From Phorcus lineatus (taxonomy: Eukaryota; Mollusca; Gastropoda; Trochida; Trochidae), in assembly GCA_921293015.1 (NCBI GenBank), contig OV121094.1, positions 35,710,054-35,774,053 of the forward strand: DNA of 64,000 nucleotides, given 5' to 3'. Shown one piece after another: positions 15,423 to 27,313 of the stretch; position 1 is the stretch's first letter; the number at the start of each line of letters is the position of its first letter. The position numbers were made by a program, and so were the translations under genes. The notes below the pieces were generated by a model. That model searched no databases. It saw nothing but the letters and a program-made list of their open reading frames with translations, and was not told the origin of the DNA.

Positions 15423-16070
15423 TATACTATTTAACGTAACTGGAGAGGATAACATCTATGATTACTGCCAGTTCGATTTCTAACTAACTGTAGAGCTATG
15501 CATTAGTTATGATGAGAACTTGAAGATAGCTATGTGTTTAATAACACTAACCATATATCTTAACACTTGTCCTAACTAAAACACATATCTTATTTATGTT
15601 TTGGAGATTGGCAGATAACTGAATTTACGTAATAAGTAATAATAAGTGTCAACGCTTCTCTGCCATTTAACCCTTTGTATCGATTGAATATTCATTTCGT
15701 TTAACTTTTCAGTATTAAGACATTGCCTAGATACTTAGTATTAAACTGAGGTGCAGATTAGTTTCATGTATGAGTAGAAGAATAAACTATCTATAATTGT
15801 TTGAAACTCGTTTATTTTACACAGCTATATGGGGTATTCATTCGTACTTACAATGAAAGCCTTGCTTTTTCTAAAGAAAATATATCTTAAGTAAAACATC
15901 ATTTATTGTACAGACCGATAAGAAACGTTGGGTTTGCTTCTCAACACGCCCTTTGGTTTTGCCTTATTCATGGTCATGAAGAAGAAGCGACTAAGAAACT
16001 ACTTGAATTGAAGAACTTTTCAATACGATTTGTAGTATATCACGACACCATCAGAGATTTGTTACAATAA

Positions 16071-18562
16071 AGATTCACGTCAACAAGGACTCATATCAAC
16101 AACGAAGCAAAGATTCATGTCATGAACGAAACAAAGATTCGCATCACGAAAGAAACAAATATTCGTGTCATGAAAGAAACAAAGATTCGTGTCACGAAAG
16201 AAACAAAGATTCGTGTCATGAACGAAACAAAGATTCGTGTCATGAACGAAACAAAGATTCGTGTCATGAAAGAAACAAAGATTCGTGTCATGAAAGAAAC
16301 AAAGATTCGTGTCATGAAAGAAACAAAGATTCGTGTCATGAACGAAACAAAGATTCGCGTCATGAACGAAACAAAGATTCGCGTCACAAAAGAAACAAAG
16401 ATTCGTGTCATGAAAGAAACAAAGATTCGTGTCATGAAAGAAACAAAGATTCGTGTCATGAACGAAACAAAGATTCGTGTCATGAAAGAAACAAAGATTC
16501 GCGTCATGAACGAAACAAAGATTCGCGTCAGGAACGAAACAAAGATTTGCGTCACGAAAGAAACAAAGATTTGTGTCAAGAAAGAAACAAAGATTTGCAT
16601 CACGAAAGAAACAAAGATTCGCGTCATGAAAGAAACAAAGATTCGTGTCATGAAAGAAACAAAGATTCGTGTCACGAAAGAAACAAAGATTCGTGTCACG
16701 AAAGAAACAAAGATTCGCGTCACGAAAGAAACAAAGATTCGCGTCATGAAAGAAACAAAGATTCGTGTCATGAACGAAACAAAGATTCGTGTCATGAAAG
16801 AAACAAAGATTCGCGTCACGAAAGAAACAAAGATTCGCGTCACGAAAGAAACAAAGATTCGCGTCAAGAAAGAAACAAAGATTCGCGTCATGAAAGAAAC
16901 AAAGATTCGTGTCATGAACGAAACAAAGATTCGTGTCATGAACGAAACAAAGATTCGTGTCATGAAAGAAACAAAGATTCGCGTCACGAAAGAAACAAAG
17001 ATTCGTGTCATGAACGAAACAAATATTCGTGTCATGAAAGAAACAAAGATTTGTGTCATGAACGAAACAAAGATTTGTGTCATGAAAGAAACAAAGATTC
17101 GTGTCATGAAAGAAACAAAGATTCGCGTCATGAACGAAACAAAGATTCGCGTCATGAACGAAACAAAGATTCGCGTCACAAAAGAAACAAAGATTCGTGT
17201 CATGAAAGAAACAAAGATTCGTGTCATGAAAGAAACAAAGATTCGTGTCATGAAAGAAACAAAGATTCGTGTCATGAACGAAACAAAGATTCGTGTCATG
17301 AAAGAAACAAAGATTCGCGTCATGAACGAAACAAAGATTCGCGTCATGAACGAAACAAAGATTCACGTCACGAAAGAAACAAAGATTTGTGTCAAGAAAG
17401 AAACAAAGATTTGCATCACGAAAGAAACAAAGATTCGCGTCATGAAAGAAACAAAGATTCGCGTCATGAACGAAACAAAGATTCGTGTCATGAAAGAAAC
17501 AAAGATTCGTGTCATGAAAGAAACAAAGATTCGTGTCATGAAAGAAACAAAGATTCGTGTCATGAACGAAACAAAGATTCGCGTCACGAACGAAACAAAG
17601 ATTCGCGTCACAAAAGAAACAAAGATTCGTGTCATGAAAGAAACAAAGATTCGTGTCATGAACGAAACAAAGATTCCTGTCATGAAAGAAACAAAGATTC
17701 GCGTCATGAACGAAACAAAGATTCGCGTCATGAACGAAACAAAGATTCGCGTCACGAATGAAACAAAGATTTGTGTCAAGAAAGAAACAAAGATTTGCAT
17801 CACGAAAGAAACAAAGATTCGCGTCATGAAAGAAACAAAGATTCGCGTCATGAACGAAACAAAGATTCGTGTCATGAACGAAACAAAGATTCGTGTCATG
17901 AAAGAAACAAAGATTCGCGTCATGAAAGAAACAAAGATTCACGTCATGAACGAAACAAAGATTCACGTCACGAAAGAAACAAAGATTCGTGTCATGAACG
18001 AAACAAAGATTCGTGTCATGAAAGAAACAAAGATTCGTGTCATGAACGAAACAAAGATTCGTGTCATGAAAGAAACAAAGATTCGTGTCACGAAAGAAAC
18101 AAAGATTCGTGTCACGAAAGAAACAAAGATTCGCGTCACGAAAGAAACAAAGATTCGCGTCATGAAAGAAACAAAGATTCGTGTCATGAACGAAACAAAG
18201 ATTCGTGTCATGAAAGAAACAAAGATTCGTGTCATGAAAGAAACAAAGATTCGTGTCATGAACGAAACAAAGATTCGTGTCATGAAAGAAACAAAGATTC
18301 GTGTCACGAAAGAAACAAAGATTCGTGTCACGAAAGAAACAAAGATTCGCGTCACGAAAGAAACAAAGATTCGCGTCATGAAAGAAACAAAGATTCGTGT
18401 CATGAACGAAACAAAGATTCGTGTCATGAAAGAAACAAAGATTCGCGTCACGAAAGAAACAAAGATTCGTGTCACGAAAGAAACAAAGATTCGCGTCACG
18501 AAAGAAACAAAGATTCGCGTCACGAAAGAAACAAAGATTCGCGTCAACAAAGATTTATGTCA
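16071..18562. repeat. 24 bp minisatellite, about 103 units
   Basis: A perfect-phase tandem array whose unit contains AAAGATTCGTGTCATG followed by an A-rich half. The unit is 24 bases with almost no indels. Because 24 is a multiple of three and the unit has no stop codon in several frames, open frames of up to 821 codons appear on the plus strand and 628 on the minus strand. These translate to octapeptide repeats such as TKIRVMKE or TNLCFVHD and overlap one another. There is no signal peptide, splice signal or non-repeat domain, so I read them as by-products of the repeat. Variation sits mainly at C/T or G/A changes in CpG steps. Marker variants recur at multiples of 24 (816 = 34 units, 384 = 16 units, 216 = 9 units), which shows higher-order duplication. 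Edge units near 16071 and 18555 are degenerate. Confidence 0.95.
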
Positions 18563-21500
18563 GAATTTTATGTTATCAAAATTATAAGGCATCAGCGATT
18601 CATTACTTTACGGTTTCATCTCGTCGATTAGTTACCCCAATAACAATTTAGTTTAAGTGACACTGTTATGTTTCTACGTTGTTTGTGACAGAAAGAGTAG
18701 TGTAGTCAACCCCTAGACACGCTATTCATCACTCTAAGATTTATACACTGACAGAACACCGTAACCTGTTAAATAACTGTTTGCACATAAAGTAGGTTTG
18801 CTACTCTGTCAATTTATCGCCCAAAATGTTGCTTAGATAAATTGTAGTTTCAAACGCAAGGCAACCATTCAACTTTTCAGGCCATGGGAACCTGACTTAT
18901 TCTATTCAAATTTGGTGATTTGTCGTTTAGACACTGAAGGGAGGAGTGTGTTGCGTAGAAGCTTTGAAACTTTATGGAACTGCTTGTATGTAAGTAACAT
19001 CTCGCCCGTTTAGTTACTTACAGGGTTGTGATTATGATGTCACTGCTGATGTCACCAATTACATTCCGCATGACCACAGAATCATTCAGTTGATGTAATG
19101 TCGGACAGCGGTGATGTCGTAATTTTGCGCAAACATCACTTTGGTGCTTTTTATTTGAAAGTGGAATGAATGTAAATTTTGAAGTATGAATAAGTTAAAT
19201 GAACTGATTCAGAAATCTATTGTGTTCTCAGAAATGGCTTTGTCGACAAGTCAAGTAAAATTTTCTCCCAAGCTACAATTCAACTTGTAGTTTATGAAAC
19301 CAAAAAACGGTTGAAACTCGCTATGGTAATTAAAACGCGGCACAACGTAGTACATATGAAATAATTCATAATGGTTAAATGATGGAAGTTTAGGGAACGC
19401 ATAATATGAAATCAATGATTTTGTATAAGGATCCGTGGTCAAAATGAAGTTGATTTGTATTCAAACCATCACAGTCATTAGGAGCACCCGTGAAGGCCTT
19501 TTCACATATGAATAAAGCCACAGCTGTTAGATGTGAATTTAAACTAATCATTCATGTCAAAAGGATGCGTTTTGCTCTTAGAAGTATTTGCGTTGACAAA
19601 TTAGCATCATTAATTTCCATTTTACCAGTGTGTCTTTTCCCAAGATGTATTGATGAGAACGCAAACTAACTTTTTCAGTAAACAATAGCAAAATCAAAGA
19701 ACATCAAATAATTAATTTATTCCTGTCGAAAAATGGAATCTTGATATTCATCTCTTTTATCAATATATTTATTAAAAAGATTAAGTGTTCTCAAATACAT
19801 TCCCTGTAGGCATTGACAGACTACATATTGATAGTAGGAATACTTTAAATCACAAGGAAAATGATTATGGGTAGGGGCACTGATATCAACACTTGATGTT
19901 GCCCGATGAAGTCTCTAGACACGTTTTGACTAATCCTTACAGTTTGAGTGTAGAGGACTTTCTCCTACAACAGTACGACGTATGACTGTTCATTAAACGG
20001 ACTTTCCTGTCAGAGTTTGCAACTAGGAGTTTGGAACACCAGTTGAGAACATCACCGCCGAAATGTCCATTTTTTAAATCAAATTCAAAATTTTGATTTG
20101 CTGTCAGTGTGTTATTTCTATTCATATGTATACTTTAAAGTGTCATTGTTCATTTACACCTTTTAAAAAAAACAAAACGTTTTTACCTTTGACATTAGAT
20201 AAACAATTAATATATCACCGAAAAAGAACTGATAAAAACTGGATGTTTGCGAACATATGGTAGTTACACCCTAACCTTTAACTTGACATGTGTATGACAA
20301 TCCAATCTTAAGTCTCAATAATTTTATATGAAATCATAATTCTCCATCAGAGTGTTGGTTTGCTGAACTTCATGTATCTAAGCATTGGCATCGACAGCCT
20401 GCCGATATCAATGGCCGTCATATGATTACAGATTGAAAGACTAAAGTTTAGAGGTTTTCTTAACGTTAAGGGAAGGAACCATGGAGTTTTGATCTCTGGA
20501 AGCACAACACCATTATAAGGGTAACATCCATACCAAGTTTGAAGTTTCCAAAGCATACAGTTTTAAAGAGGACGGACAAAGAGCGCTCAAAGGAACTCAA
20601 ATGTATTAAAGTCATAGTCTTATTTTTGAAAGGCAAATTGTAATAAATGCCGAAGAAATAGTTCACCACTCACAGAAATCTTTCCCCTGACGTTTGCAAC
20701 AGCTGTCAGAATTTTGCAGGCATTCGAGAAAATCTTTTCAAATGCGACAGGAAATATTGGTGAAATTTAAAGTGATCAGATTTTGTTCGTGAAGAATAAT
20801 TAGTTCAGTTTAGTTGCCTTACAAAAATGACACTATGACTTTAAAGTGACGAGTGTCACTAATGCACACCTCAATGTTGCCTGACAGCTATAGGGGATTT
20901 AACGATTTAACTCAAATTGGCCATAAATCCATCTGCAATGTTTCTTCTTGATAAGAATCAATGAAAACGATAATAAAGATAAGAAAACAAGTAAGTGTAC
21001 CTAATGACTTTGTGTACTCATTTCCCTCAGTCAAGGGTCACAAGTCATATCCCATGGGTTTGGTCAGTGAGTGTTTTTGGATCAAAGTACATTGTCATTG
21101 ATAGTATATAGTTCTTTAATTGAGGTTCTGACGCCTTTAGTGATCAACCTGACCTAATCATACCACATACGTACTAATTGTCATTGTGGGAAATGGTTTC
21201 TGGGCATAAATTTTCAATGTAGGTAAATCAATTAGACTTCCTTAATCGTTTAAAGATGCGCTGGACAGTGGACACTTCTATAGGTCATGAATATGGTTTT
21301 ATATGTATATGCTGTACTTGGAGAGGAGTGGTAAGCAATTTATTCTCACGTCGGGAGTGTTTTGTTTTTCCTAAGAGAGCAATTTGCACGCTGAATCTTT
21401 GACTTGGATATTAAACTTTACCATAGGGTATTTGTAAAGGAGCGTTAGTGTCATTAACAAGTCTCCACGTTGGATTGATAATTTTTACATCTTGAACTAG

Positions 21501-23951
21501 GTTACATTACAATGTCGTGAAAGAATGAATTCGATATTGAAGAGGCAGCCTGTTTTTTTATAGATATATTCACAAAGTAACATTAGTTTATGTCCAATTA
21601 TTATCTTCAGGGGGTTAAAACATCTCATTACTCGACCCGACCACCCAAAATCGTAGAGGAAATAATATTTTGTGTGAACAAATTATAAACGTCTCAATTG
21701 GCTTGCAAATTAACTGCGAGAAGATCGCGATTTGTATGGGTTCGACTGCGGTGTGCAGGCAAAGATATTGATCTGAATCCTATGGGGAGAACAATGCAAG
21801 AACTGACGCATTAGAAAAGACAATGCAGTAGATGATTCTCTTCGAAATAAAAAATAACTTCCATTAAATCATCATTGATTAATGAGGCCTAGTAAGTAAT
21901 AATATGAAACATTAAATTTCTTAACAACCAGCCGTGCATGAAGTGTATTGTTTGTTGCATTCCCTTTAGAATAAGCGATCCTGCTAATTACCACGCACTA
22001 AGTAAACCCACATGAAGAATTTGTACAAACAGTAACCAGCAATATGAATACATCGAGACAGAAGGCTAACTTAATATGCATATGAGCATCTTTTTTTTTT
22101 TGATGAAAAGAGTCTTTCAGCAAAGTTAATCAATTTGTTCCCTACTTGAGATAATCTTTTAAGTGAGTCGGAAAATTTTACATTAATTAATAAATTAATA
22201 AAAACTGTAGAAAAGTATTTTTAAATGTCTGAGAGTTCACTGAGTAAGTAAGTTATGTGAAAACAATTAACGCTACAACAGCAGAAGGACAATGTCTAGG
22301 ATATGTCTTACAGAGTTAGTTCCCTTGATTATTTACTTTAACAGTTCATTTATTTATATACCTCATGCTTGGTTGTTACATTGTTCTTATAAGTTACACA
22401 TTTTTCATCAATAAGATAAGATCATAAGATAAGATAAGATCATTTTCGATAAGGAACCATGAAGAGAAAGGATATGATGACGTTTCATTATAACCACTTT
22501 TAAGTATACTTATATCTTTTAATTTCATGTATAGAAATATATTGTGGCGCTTCGTTCATTGATACGGGAACTCGCAAAAAGAATAAATCGCAGACAATAA
22601 ATCTAATAGCACTTAAAGATATATAGATAATTTCAAACTTCAATGTTTATACCCTGATTAAAATGCATAACGTATTTAAATGTTTAATTTTAAGCTATGA
22701 TAAATCAAAAGACAGAGCATCTATGAACGTCGATATGTTCCCGATCGAATCCTAGGGTTTTTTCTTGCCTTTATATATTTCCTGGGTACTGCAAAACCAA
22801 AACATTAAATATTTGAAATTCATTTCAATATTTAATATCTCGGCTTCATGATTTGTTTATGAAGCGCAGTAAAATATAGACAGTGACTCCATCGATGTCT
22901 GTTACACATGTGAATTCAGAATAAAGATAAACAACTGCTTTTGAAAATGTTTTGTTGTCAATTTGAGGCATAATTCTTATTTTTATCATATTAATAAAAA
23001 ATATGAGTAAATGAAAGCTGAGGAAATGCGCATTTGTTTGCTCCTATCTATCAGAAACACTTTTAAAAATACAATCAATTTGATTTTGTATAAGTTAATA
23101 TAAATGTAATCAATCAGGATTGACCACGGTGGCACCAACACGCGTTGTGTTACAGAGGTTGTGTGGGAAGGTGTGTCGCTGAGTAGAGAATAAGCGAAAT
23201 TGAATCCGTTAGTTCAATTACGTTACAATCGATTTTAGTTTATATAATTAGTTGGCTTAAAGTATTTATTCTTGACGTAATTGTCCGCCCATTAACCTAA
23301 AGGATACTGATTGCAGAGTACTCGTCACCTTTGAACACGTTGATCAAATGTCTCATAACAAAAGACTCATTAGCATAATTCAATACGATTCACTCAATCA
23401 TTAAAAAATAACTTTGACGTAAAGTTCAATGTCTACTTCTTGAATCCCATTTGCTATATCGATATCAGAAGGAATGTCAGAGTTTGATTACCCAACAAGA
23501 TTCAATGAGCAGGTATTGATCAACACATTCAAATGTTATGTTTTTAAAGCGATAAAAAGTAAAGTTTTTAAGGAAAAAATACATTTTCTACAAAAATGTT
23601 ACCAGTTTCGAAAAACAGTGTACATATTTCACCTCTTCAGTTATTTTAGATGGAGCTTTTACTTAACATAAGTTACCAAAATGTAATCATTGATATCATT
23701 TCAAGGTCATAGTCACTGATAGTCCTCGATCGTATCATCAAGAAACATAATGCAAGTGGCTAGAAGAAAATTAAGATTTGATTTTACTACAATTATTGAC
23801 ATATGTATCATTTATTATTCAATCACATAGTTTCAAATATTATTTCGTTCAATTCTCACAATATGTATACATCACGTGTCCATAAATGAATAAGCTATGT
23901 AATCAACGTGTTGATATAACTGAAATTGAATTGAAACTCATTTGTTTGCAG
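18563..23951. other. Non-coding stretch upstream of the neuropeptide exon
   Basis: No gene was recognised. The stretch probably includes intron sequence of the neuropeptide gene, because the exon at 23952 opens with a phase-0 acceptor and needs at least one upstream exon. I looked for a short exon encoding a start codon plus hydrophobic signal peptide and ending in phase 0 before GT, and found none that is convincing. A GATA-rich microsatellite lies at 22409-22442. Confidence 0.4.
22409..22442. repeat. AAGATAAGAT microsatellite
   Basis: A short run of overlapping GATAAGAT motifs, interrupted by CAT. Each motif also matches the WGATAR core bound by GATA-family factors, but such a run is expected by chance in simple sequence, so no regulatory role is claimed. 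Confidence 0.6.
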
Positions 23952-25214
23952 GCTCATGTACTGAAGGAACGTGACCTCTCTGACCAGGACATGGAGCGGC
24001 TACTCATCGACCTCAACACCGCCATGAAGAGGGACTCTCCTCGCCTTCCAGTCGATACTCTTGGAAGCATGAATGTCCACGGGCTCCGGAGAAACCTTGT
24101 CGACGACCTCACAGATATGGGAAAAGTATCCCTGGACAAACTTGGAGGAGCAAAGAGCGGAGGGTACAAGCGCTTCTTCGACCCGTTTGCTGACGTCGAA
24201 GTCCAGAGCAAGAGGTACCTGGATTCTCTGGGAGGCTTCAATGTTCATGGCTTCAAAAAGAGGGCAGCCGAAACTGTAGCACCGGCTAAGGTTCACAGTC
24301 GAAAAAGGAGAGCATTAGATACCCTTGGTGGAGCACAAATCCACGACGGCTTCAAGAGGGAATCTCCGTCAGGTGCGGCGGAAGCAGAGAAAACAGCTGG
24401 AGCAGGCAAACGGGGTTTGGATACCCTGGGCGGATTCAACGTCCATGATGGATTCAAGCGCGGTTTGGATACCCTCGGCGGATTTAACGTCCATGATGGA
24501 TTCAAGCGCGGTTTGGATACCCTTGGCGGATTTAACGTCCATGATGGATTCAAGCGCGGTTTGGATACACTGGGTGGATTCAACGTCCATGATGGATTCA
24601 AGCGAGGATTGGATACCCTTGGCGGGTTTAACGTCCATGACGGATTCAAGCGCGGTTTGGATACCCTGGGTGGTTTCAATGTCCATGATGGATTCAAGCG
24701 CGGTTTGGATACTCTGGGCGGATTCAACGTCCATGATGGATTCAAGCGCGGCCTGGATACACTGGGTGGATTCAACGTTCATGATGGATTCAAGCGAGGA
24801 TTGGATACCCTTGGCGGGTTTAACGTCCATGACGGATTCAAGCGAGGGTTGGACACACTGGGCGGGTTCAACGTTCATGATGGTTTCAAACGTGGATTAG
24901 ATACACTCGGGGGATTCAATGTCCATGACGGCTTCAAACGTGGTCTGGATACTCTTGGTGGATTCAACGTCCATGACGGCTTCAAACGTGGTCTTGACAC
25001 TCTTGGCGGCTTCAACGTCCATGACGGCTTCAAACGAGGTCTCGACACTCTTGGAGGCTTCAACGTCCACGATGGATTCAAGCGGGGATTTGATACCCTT
25101 GGAGGTTTCAACGTCCACGGTTTTAAGAGAGGCCTTGACACTCTTGGTGGATTTAATGTCCATGGTTTCAAACGAAGTGTAAAGAATGAAGAAAAGAAGA
25201 AAAAAGCTGAATGA
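23952..25214 (+). CDS. Pedal-peptide/orcokinin-like neuropeptide precursor, 3' coding exon (5' partial)
   Basis: A secreted prohormone cut at dibasic sites to release many copies of one neuropeptide. The exon is taken to start at 23952, after a pyrimidine-rich acceptor ending TTTGTTTGCAG. The upstream in-frame ATG at 23886 gives no signal peptide, so the true start lies in an unseen exon. About 420 residues are encoded. An acidic linker (AHVLKERDLSDQD) leads into diverged units bounded by RR, KR or KKR. Next come 14 consecutive copies of GLDTLGGFNVHDGFKR (24414-25085), one GFDTLGGFNVHGFKR, one GLDTLGGFNVHGFKR, and a Lys-rich tail ending in TGA. The predicted product is GLDTLGGFNVHDGF. It carries no amidation glycine before KR, as in pedal peptides. 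The pattern x-[LF]-D-[ST]-[LI]-G with GF near the C-terminus fits the pedal peptide/orcokinin family. The family call rests on motif recognition, not a search. Other-frame ORFs here are shadows. Confidence 0.88.
   Translation, partial: AHVLKERDLSDQDMERLLIDLNTAMKRDSPRLPVDTLGSMNVHGLRRNLVDDLTDMGKVSLDKLGGAKSGGYKRFFDPFADVEVQSKRYLDSLGGFNVHGFKKRAAETVAPAKVHSRKRRALDTLGGAQIHDGFKRESPSGAAEAEKTAGAGKRGLDTLGGFNVHDGFKRGLDTLGGFNVHDGFKRGLDTLGGFNVHDGFKRGLDTLGGFNVHDGFKRGLDTLGGFNVHDGFKRGLDTLGGFNVHDGFKRGLDTLGGFNVHDGFKRGLDTLGGFNVHDGFKRGLDTLGGFNVHDGFKRGLDTLGGFNVHDGFKRGLDTLGGFNVHDGFKRGLDTLGGFNVHDGFKRGLDTLGGFNVHDGFKRGLDTLGGFNVHDGFKRGFDTLGGFNVHGFKRGLDTLGGFNVHGFKRSVKNEEKKKKAE
24414..25175 (+). repeat. 48 bp coding tandem repeat of the neuropeptide
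   Basis: Fourteen 48 bp units followed by two 45 bp units that lack the Asp codon before Gly-Phe. The protein is identical in all 14 long units although third codon positions differ. Two nearly identical stretches lie exactly 192 bases apart (around 24604 and 24796), which indicates a past duplication of a four-unit block. The last units use AAA-CGT/CGA for the Lys-Arg site and the early ones AAG-CGC/CGA, so the array has at least two sequence neighbourhoods. Confidence 0.95.
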
Positions 25215-25684
25215 AATGCATCAAAATGATATGTGATACATGCCCTATGGTAATGATAGATTCATTTCCAAGCAATGACACACTTATTACCAATGTATAA
25301 ATACATCCAACACCACTAACGTACATGTATCGTCTCCGTGGGTTCCGAGATTGAATCCCCCCATATGTGCAATAAGCATGATATAGATGTGCATGTTACA
25401 AGATATTTTTTGCAATATATTGTTTTTCTTATCTGTGATACCAGATCGAATGAATCAACATCATTTTATCTTTTGATCAATTAACAACTGAACCTACTAA
25501 ATTGGTATTTGTTTAAAATCATTTGTTTGTTATTTTGTGTAATTTATCATTTTAGAAATTAAGCGATCGAGACTGTATATAAACTGAGAGGGATGTGTAA
25601 TATAATAAGTGGTATGTGTACATGAAACATGATCACCACTAGTCTATAAATATGTAACCTATGTTTGACCGACGACTCATGAAA

Positions 25685-25690
25685 AATAAA
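25685..25690 (+). promoter_or_regulatory. Candidate polyadenylation signal of the neuropeptide gene
   Basis: A canonical AATAAA about 470 bases after the stop codon, within AAAAATAAAAAAC. It is the best hexamer I saw in the 3' flank. Such hexamers are common in AT-rich DNA, so this is only a candidate. Confidence 0.4.
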
Positions 25691-25847
25691 AAACTAATTT
25701 TTGCTGGTGTTGGACATGATTCCACTTTCCCTGGTGAATTGTCACAGGACTTCGATTGTTATCGCCATAAAGAAGATAATGAAATCTTAGTTCTGTTCTA
25801 AATACAAATTCATCTGACTTCACTATTGTTGTGATTATCCTTGATTT

Positions 25848-26030
25848 GGTAAGCATAAAGCTACACTATAAGAAGGAGTTCATATCCCTAGGATGTTCTT
25901 GGAAGAAGGAAAATTCTTGGTGAGTAGCAAATCCTTGCGTGTTGACATACTGCGAATATAAACATGTTGAGTCTGAATAGAATCACCGTTTCGATACCAC
26001 CGAATCCACTTTGCTACACATGTCATAGCT
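25848..26030. repeat. Local repeat pair, copy 1 (~180 bp)
   Basis: This segment (GGTAAGCATAAAGCTACACT at its left edge) is closely matched in the same orientation at 26639-26813. Long identical runs are shared, such as GGAGTTCATATCCCTAGGAT and GCGAATATAAACATGTTGAG. The minus-strand open frames over both copies encode related peptides with AKWIRWYRN, but that similarity follows from the DNA repeat. The minus strand also has an A-box-like TAGCAAAGTGGATTCGGTGG, so a tRNA-derived SINE is possible, but no clear B box follows. Confidence 0.8.
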
Positions 26031-26638
26031 TGAGACGGTATACATCTTTTGGCCTTTTTTGGCAGAATAGCACATTTTGTAAACCAAAGTACAGAGACAT
26101 TTGGATATAAGGGCGATGTTTGTGCAAGAAACAAAAAAGGGTACAATAAAAAGTGAAAATCGATTAACAATTTAAACAATTACATTGCTGTATGCAATTA
26201 GATTTACGTGTGTTCAGCACAAAATTTGATATTGATCTTTTATCAAATTCTATCCAAGGATTAAGTCAGAGAAATGTTCTTTTAGTCTTGTAACTGATTA
26301 TAAGAATGCATCCTTCCCCTCCTATAGCTGCGTTATTATTAATCCCAACTCCCCTTATGTAAAATGTATATGAGTTCTCCTCAAAGAAACCATTTAGAAA
26401 AGGATTGAAATATAAATCAAAAGTAATCATGTTATATCTTATAAAATTTGACAATTTGGACAATATCAATATGACCGATACTATCGCCGTTAAAGAAAGT
26501 ATGCATTATATATCAACCGAAACATGTAAAATTCATGATAAGTTGAAATTCCTTTCCAATCGTAATATTGTACATTCGAAATGCTTTAGCACCGTACAGT
26601 CTGTCAAAGAAACGAGCAGCTTTTAGCCATCCATACCT

Positions 26639-26813
26639 GGTAAGCACAAAGCTACGCTAAAAGAAGGAGTTCATATCCCTAGGATGTTCTTGGGAAAAGA
26701 TAGATTCTTGGTGAGAAGCAAATTCATGCGTGGAGACATACTGCGAATATAAACATGTTGAGTCTGAATAGTTTCGATACCAACGAATCCACTTTGCTAC
26801 ACGGATGTCATAC
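26639..26813. repeat. Local repeat pair, copy 2 (~175 bp)
   Basis: Direct copy of 25848-26030, starting about 790 bases downstream. It differs by substitutions and by a short deletion after TGAGTCTGAATAG. The two edges coincide (GGTAAGCA or GGTAAGCAC on the left, ACATGTCAT or GGATGTCAT on the right), which supports a discrete unit rather than a random duplication boundary. Confidence 0.8.
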
Positions 26814-27313
26814 CTCATTTTAAGGTTATTTTGTTCTGAGGTGGAGAACCAAGACACCAATTATGCAGAGACAACAACATATATACAGAGTGGACACCTT
26901 ATAAAGATGTCATCGAGAAAACGATCATGAATATCACCAAAATCAAATTTGGGTTTGTATGAACGTCATATTTATAGGTCTTTTGAGTCATTCTATCATC
27001 ATGAGTTGAAGAAACATATATACACTTTGAAGAAGGTATTGCTAAGTTTTTATTTTCCTTAATTTCTTCTAGCGTTTTGCAACCCTTATAAACAACGAAG
27101 TATTAATCAGGTATTTTAGGAGTACTTCTTACAAATGCATTACAAAAGCACCACCGGCCTCACAGACATCTTCAACGTTTTGTTAAGTTCATTAGGAGAC
27201 GTTTCTCTATGTAACATGTAGTGAACGGTTACTTTCCCTAAGAACGAACAACCATCGGACCTCCATTATACCAATTGCAAATTCACAATAGTGTGACGGC
27301 TTGAAATTATAAC

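Noticed and set aside
16071..18562. CRISPR-like array
   Set aside because: There are no unique spacers: the whole 24 bp unit repeats head to tail, and the genome is eukaryotic.
16080..18631. Long open frames (up to 821 codons plus, 628 codons minus) as repetitive proteins
   Set aside because: They arise from a stop-free 24 bp tandem unit, overlap in several frames on both strands, and lack signal peptides, splice context or any non-repeat domain.
21302..21340. Short hydrophobic open stretch ending at GTAAGC as the missing signal-peptide exon
   Set aside because: The exon would end in phase 2 whereas the acceptor at 23952 needs phase 0, and the peptide is a poor signal sequence.
23886..23951. 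ATG at 23886 as the start of the neuropeptide precursor
   Set aside because: The 22 residues before the acceptor show no signal peptide, and a strong TTTGTTTGCAG acceptor precedes the first precursor-like codon.
23954..25182. Other-frame and minus-strand open frames over the neuropeptide exon
   Set aside because: They repeat with the 48 bp unit and are shadows of the real frame.
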